A stretch of DNA of 64,000 bases from Methylopila sp. 73B (GTDB lineage Bacteria; Pseudomonadota; Alphaproteobacteria; Rhizobiales; Methylopilaceae): NCBI RefSeq assembly GCF_000526315.1, contig NZ_JAFV01000001.1, forward strand, positions 2,170,001 to 2,234,000. Direction: 5' to 3'. Below the pieces are notes generated by a model. That model did no database searches. It saw only the letters and a list, made by a program, of their open reading frames with translations, and was not told where the DNA came from. Below are positions 60,197 to 64,000 of this stretch, piece after piece. The translations under genes were made by a program, and so were the position numbers. Within the stretch, counting starts at the first letter, position 1; each line of letters opens with the position of its first letter.

Positions 60197-61852
60197 TCAG
60201 TTCAAGTACCGAGCCGCAGGCGACATCGAACTTCCGCGCTCGTGTTCGGTGCAGCGGAAGCTGGCGGGGCTCGACGGGTCGCCGCCCGTGTACTCGGGGA
60301 ACTTCGGATAGGCGCAGATGGGCCTCCGGGCCTGAGGCTCAGTCTTGTCGCCTCCTTCCCCGTACCGTGTTCCAAGAAGGCTGTCGGGCGCCGCGCCCTC
60401 CTCCACCCACCGCACGAGGGACATGAGGATGTCGGCGTCAGGTTCACTCGGCACCAAGGACGAGAAGGGTTGCCCGAAGTCCGTCGCCCCGGGCCCGCCG
60501 AAGCAATGGCCCATGCCCGGCACGAGGAAGAGGCGGAGGAACTCCTGCGTCGAGGCGAGGCCGCCGCGGGCGGTGACGGCGCGCTCGTAGTAGTGCACGA
60601 CCTCCTGGAAAGGCACGGCCGGATCGGCGAGCCCGGTATAAATCACCGCCTTGCCGCCCCGTCGGCGGAAGTCATTGAGGTCGACGCCATTGGCGTTCAG
60701 CCTTGAGGACAGGAGCGCGTCCAGGCGGTCGACGTCTCGGTCGAAGTCGAAGGACTTCGTGTCGAAGCCTTCTCCGAGCGCCCATTTGAAGGGATAGAAT
60801 TGTTGGGCCGGCCAAACCTCGGGATCGCCCTGAAGCGAGGGGCCGAGCGGCTGGTCCTCGCTGCCGGGGGTTAGGCCGGGATAGATCCGCTCGTCCGTGC
60901 GCGGGTTGACCGCGCCGGCGTAAAGCTTGCCGAGCGCGCCCATCTGCGGCTTGGAGAGGCATTGGTCACCCGCCGCACCCGGCTCGCACCTCGGGAGCGT
61001 CTCCGGGTCGAAGCGGCATCGCCGGGGATCGGTGAGGAACGCGTCGCCGGGGGCGCCGCCATCTTTGCCGCCGCACTGGTCGACGACGGCCTTCGACACC
61101 ATCGCAAGGTTCGCTGGCGACAGGCGGCTGCCTGGCGCTTCGTTCAGCGCGTTGTAGTTCCACAGGAACGAGGTCGCGACATGGGTCCGGTTATTGCCGG
61201 GATCGCCAGCGAGCACGCCGTCGTAGTCGCCCGGATACCGTTGCGCCGATCCGAGCGCCTGCTGGCCGCCCGTCGAGCAGCCTTCGAAGTATGAGCGAAA
61301 GGATTCAGACCCGTAGAAGGCCCGGACAAGCAGCTTGCCCACACGGGTCATCTCATGCGTCGCGCGGTGGCCGAAGTCCGTCCAGCGCTCCGGCTGGTCG
61401 ACGGTCAAGTTGATGTCCGGCGCCGTACCGAGGTCGGTGTTGGCAACCGCGAAGCCTCGCCGCAGCCCCTCGACCATGCCCATACCATAGGCGATCGATC
61501 CCGCCCCACCACCGTTTCCGGTACCGAGGAAGCGGCCGTTCCAGCCTTCAGATGGCAGCCAGACCTCGATGCCGATCTTAGAGTCAGGCGTTGGCGTCGC
61601 GATCGCTTCGACACGGCAGAAGGCGGGCATCCTGGCCGCGCGGTCGCCGAGGTCCGGTGCGTAGGGTGCTGGAGGCGGGGTGAACTTTCCCGCCCCGACA
61701 GCGGACACAGACACGATCGTGGCCTCCGGTACCGGAAGGCCCGCCAGATCAATGCAGGCGGCCCGCGATAGGCCGGCTGCGGCGACAGATTGAATGCCCG
61801 GGAACGCTGCACCCACCGAAAGCGCCATCGCCAGAAGGGTCTGGATCCTCAT
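60197..61852 (-). CDS. Tannase/feruloyl esterase family hydrolase
   Basis: 551 residues, exported (signal peptide about 1-25). Serine nucleophile in EGCSTGGQQALG (Ser193), Asp in YTGLADPAVPFQEV, and His in VPGMGHCFGGPG; the flanking cysteines give the CS-D-HC pattern of the family. Hydrolyses aromatic esters such as gallates or feruloyl esters. It probably feeds plant-derived aromatics. Confidence 0.9.
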   Translation of the reverse strand: MRIQTLLAMALSVGAAFPGIQSVAAAGLSRAACIDLAGLPVPEATIVSVSAVGAGKFTPPPAPYAPDLGDRAARMPAFCRVEAIATPTPDSKIGIEVWLPSEGWNGRFLGTGNGGGAGSIAYGMGMVEGLRRGFAVANTDLGTAPDINLTVDQPERWTDFGHRATHEMTRVGKLLVRAFYGSESFRSYFEGCSTGGQQALGSAQRYPGDYDGVLAGDPGNNRTHVATSFLWNYNALNEAPGSRLSPANLAMVSKAVVDQCGGKDGGAPGDAFLTDPRRCRFDPETLPRCEPGAAGDQCLSKPQMGALGKLYAGAVNPRTDERIYPGLTPGSEDQPLGPSLQGDPEVWPAQQFYPFKWALGEGFDTKSFDFDRDVDRLDALLSSRLNANGVDLNDFRRRGGKAVIYTGLADPAVPFQEVVHYYERAVTARGGLASTQEFLRLFLVPGMGHCFGGPGATDFGQPFSSLVPSEPDADILMSLVRWVEEGAAPDSLLGTRYGEGGDKTEPQARRPICAYPKFPEYTGGDPSSPASFRCTEHERGSSMSPAARYLN

Positions 61853-61950
61853 CCACCTTGTCCTCTTACGTGAAGTGCGCGGCGGGCGTTGCCGCTGCCG
61901 TCGCGAGTCTTCTTGAGATGTCGACTGGAGGACAGAAGCCCGCTTCGTCC

Positions 61951-62154
61951 CTAAGTGCTGGAGGCCGCGGTGGGTTCACCGAACAACTTGCCGGCGCCAG
62001 CCCAGTCATTCGGCGCGACGTCGTCAAAGATGACGTAGATGTAGTTCGCGTCGGTCCCGGTGTTGCGTACGATGCTCTCCGTGATCTCCGCGGCAACCTT
62101 CTGCTTCTGTCCGTGGTCCTTACCCTCGAACCAGCTTACCCGTACGACCGGCAT
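61951..62154 (-). CDS. Tautomerase (4-oxalocrotonate tautomerase-like)
   Basis: 66-residue protein starting MPVVRVSWFEGKD, so Pro1 becomes the catalytic base after Met removal. ATG 62154 is chosen for this reason; the longer frame buries the proline. Homologs isomerise keto-enol forms of aromatic-ring products. Divergent from a LysR gene. Confidence 0.82.
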   Translation of the reverse strand: MPVVRVSWFEGKDHGQKQKVAAEITESIVRNTGTDANYIYVIFDDVAPNDWAGAGKLFGEPTAASST

Positions 62155-62305
62155 GATCTTGTTTCCATGTGTTCCGCCGCTCTTCCCTCGGCGGATGCCG
62201 AAGGCCAGAGAGACAAGCAGCCGCAATGTACTGTATCCTCATGGCGCTTAAAGACACCTCCGATCTATTCTGAGTAGCGCCGCTGGACACAAACGGACCC
62301 TTTCC

Positions 62306-63214
62306 ATGAATGAGATCGAACCGTTGTCGGGCATCGGCGTCTTCGTAGCCGCTGCTCGTGCTGGAAGCTTCACGGGCGCCGCCGACCGTCTCGGCATCAC
62401 CAAGTCCGCGGTTGGCAAGACCATCGCCCGCCTCGAGGTACGGCTCGGACTGAAGCTCTTCCATCGGACCACGCGGAACAACAAGCTGACGGTCGACGGC
62501 GAGGCCTACCTGGCCGCGTGTGCTTCTGCCCTCGACGAGATCGCCGCGGCCGAAGCAGCTCTCACCTCCGCAAACCGGATCCTGAGCGGCCGGATCCGCA
62601 TCGACATGCCAGTGGCGTTCGGGAGGCGCGTCCTACTGCCCGTCCTGATCGACATCTTGCGGCCGCATCCGGATCTCACGCTGAGTCTCACCTTCACCGA
62701 CGCCCTGACCGATCCCTTCCAGGACGACGTGGACCTCATGATCCGCTTTGGCGCCCTTCGGGACTCGAGCCATCTCATCGCGCGGCACCTCGCCAACCAG
62801 GATCGGGTGATCTGCGCCTCTCCGGGCTACGTCGAGACGCACGGACGTCCGGAGGCGCTCGCAGACCTTCGCGGACACCGCTGCATCGTCGGCTCGCCCA
62901 AGGGTCCGCCACTGGCCTGGGTGGTTCGCGAGGACGGCGCGGTGAAGCGCTTGTCGCCTCCCGCCACACACCAGGTCAGCGACGGCGAGGCAATGGTCGA
63001 CGCGGCCGTCGGCGGGCTTGGCATCTGCCAGCTCCCGGTCTCGCTGGTCCGGCCCCACGTCGAGAGCGGCGCGCTCATGCCGTTGCTCGAAACCTTCTCA
63101 ACCGTTCCTGTCGAGGTGCACGCACTCTGGCCGCGGCAAGCGCACCTCAGCCCACGGGTACGTTACGTCGTGGACCATCTCGTCGGGCGCGCAGCCGCAG
63201 GCGAGTTGAATTAA
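62306..63214 (+). CDS. LysR-family regulator
   Basis: 302 residues. N-terminal helix-turn-helix ARAGSFTGAADRLGITKSAVGKTIARLEVRLGLKLFHRTTR; sensor domain with DLMIRFGALRDSSHLIARHLA, typical of the CrgA/DsdC-like subgroup. Divergent from the tautomerase and co-located with a quinone-oxidoreductase gene, which it may control. Confidence 0.88.
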   Translation: MNEIEPLSGIGVFVAAARAGSFTGAADRLGITKSAVGKTIARLEVRLGLKLFHRTTRNNKLTVDGEAYLAACASALDEIAAAEAALTSANRILSGRIRIDMPVAFGRRVLLPVLIDILRPHPDLTLSLTFTDALTDPFQDDVDLMIRFGALRDSSHLIARHLANQDRVICASPGYVETHGRPEALADLRGHRCIVGSPKGPPLAWVVREDGAVKRLSPPATHQVSDGEAMVDAAVGGLGICQLPVSLVRPHVESGALMPLLETFSTVPVEVHALWPRQAHLSPRVRYVVDHLVGRAAAGELN

Positions 63215-63218
63215 CCCA

Positions 63219-64000
63219 TCAGGGCAGGACGACGATCTTTCCGCCCGCCTCGTTGGCCTCCATGCAACGGTGCGCCTCGACGATCTCGTCGAGCCGGAAC
63301 ACGCGCCCGACCTTCACGGGCAGCGCGCCCTTCTCGACCTCGTCGACGAGCCTCTGAAGGGGCATCGCCATGAACTCCCCGGCGCCGCCGCTGTACGTGG
63401 TCAAGCTGACCGCCGTCGGGATCGCCGCCATCGGCTCAAAGGCTTCGAGCGTCCAGCGGTCACCGACCATCCCGCTCATGCAGATTGCTCCGTGGCGCTT
63501 CGCGCACGCGAGCGAGTCAAGGAGAGTTGTTGTCCCGACGAGCTCCAGCACCTTTCCGACGCCGCCTGGGAATGCGTCCCGCACCCGTCCCGCGATCGAT
63601 CCGTCGTCGATGTACACATGGCTTACGCCATGGGAGCGAAGGAGGTCTTCTCGGTTCGGACGTCGCGTCGTTGCGCAGACGATCGCGCCTTCGGCTTTTG
63701 CGATGGCGGCGGCGGCTAATCCGACGGAGGTTGTGCCGCCACGGATGAGAAGGGTCTCGCCCGGACAAAGGCGCAGCGCGATGAAGAGCGACCCCCAAGC
63801 CGTCTGGAGCATCTCAGGCAGAGCGCCGAGCGTCTCCCAGGACAGGCCGGTGCGGACCGCCTGCACCTGGCCGGCCGGGACCTTCACGTACTCGGCGTAG
63901 CCGCCGTCGAAGTTGCGTCCCATGCCGCCCATGACCGTCGCAACGGTCGCGCCCGGCTGGAACTCGCCGCCCGGGGCAGTCTCGACCGTTCCCGTCGCTT
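63219..64000 (-). CDS. Quinone oxidoreductase-like MDR protein, 5' end outside window
   Basis: C-terminal about 260 residues of an NADPH-dependent quinone/enone reductase of the MDR family. NADPH fold [23 protein letters not shown], then [29 protein letters not shown] and the C-terminal [17 protein letters not shown]. Frame continues past the ATG at 63932 into [19 protein letters not shown], so the true start is beyond base 64000. No zinc ligands in the visible part. Confidence 0.87.
   Translation of the reverse strand, partial: ATGTVETAPGGEFQPGATVATVMGGMGRNFDGGYAEYVKVPAGQVQAVRTGLSWETLGALPEMLQTAWGSLFIALRLCPGETLLIRGGTTSVGLAAAAIAKAEGAIVCATTRRPNREDLLRSHGVSHVYIDDGSIAGRVRDAFPGGVGKVLELVGTTTLLDSLACAKRHGAICMSGMVGDRWTLEAFEPMAAIPTAVSLTTYSGGAGEFMAMPLQRLVDEVEKGALPVKVGRVFRLDEIVEAHRCMEANEAGGKIVVLP

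Noticed and set aside
1-64000. CRISPR arrays, rRNA or tRNA genes
   Set aside because: No regular repeat-spacer pattern and no recognisable rRNA or tRNA sequence was seen on reading; a covariance-model search would be needed to be sure.

Overview
The window looks like a GC-rich alphaproteobacterial chromosome, most likely Hyphomicrobiales (Rhizobiales). The signs are a DUF1476 (F1-ATPase inhibitor zeta) protein, a FixK-type regulator with TTGAT-N4-ATCAA boxes, a DUF2924/serine-recombinase pair, a 7Fe ferredoxin/FprA pair and an opine-oxidase-like cluster. The species cannot be named from sequence alone. No rRNA, tRNA or CRISPR array was seen.

Layout. 0-6 kb: mobile island with a cut-off ORF at the left edge, a ParB-DNA methyltransferase fusion, a DUF5681 protein, a TetR regulator, a phased TTCCCTG repeat, a large serine recombinase and its DUF2924 partner. 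6-11 kb: housekeeping and redox genes (OYE-type flavin oxidoreductase, SDR-like protein, thioredoxin 2, a DUF1931 histone-fold protein that appears to start at ATA, a luciferase-like monooxygenase). 11-13.6 kb: an IS3-family scar that cuts a DUF4126 membrane gene and abuts a frameshifted membrane gene. 13.8-18.7 kb: molybdopterin oxidoreductase, 7Fe ferredoxin and FprA reductase, facing a TetR gene across two near-identical palindromes.

19.5-28.3 kb is the most interesting block. It holds a PycTM-like (DUF5706) membrane protein, a 1214-residue FecR-TPR-outer-membrane-barrel fusion, a CHASE2 class III cyclase with adenylate-cyclase residues, and, convergent with only 5 bp between stops, a CPA1 Na+/H+ antiporter carrying a C-terminal cyclic-nucleotide-binding domain. 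I read this as a candidate envelope-sensing, cyclic-nucleotide-controlled membrane system. That is an inference.

28.6-48 kb is an oxygen/stress island: four universal stress proteins, a zeta-like ATPase inhibitor, cytochrome c, a YeeE/YedE sulfur-transport pair, PHA synthase, phasin, PhoU-like protein, alcohol dehydrogenase, a P-type ATPase and an acetyl-CoA synthetase-like/GNAT fusion. Six FNR/FixK boxes sit about 52-70 bp ahead of start codons. The local fixK is a pseudogene, and phaC, the PhoU-like gene, the kinase/ATPase gene and the P-type ATPase are also broken, several by CAR-to-TAR type stops.

48.7-57.9 kb: a LysR-controlled transport and catabolic operon (polyamine-type ABC importer, three-part opine-oxidase-like flavoenzyme, a further FAD oxidase, RidA). 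58-64 kb: an internally deleted copy of the 12-kb IS, then small redox and aromatic/electrophile genes (CMD-family, glutaredoxin 2, ABM monooxygenase, tannase family, tautomerase, LysR, quinone-oxidoreductase-like), the last running off the window.
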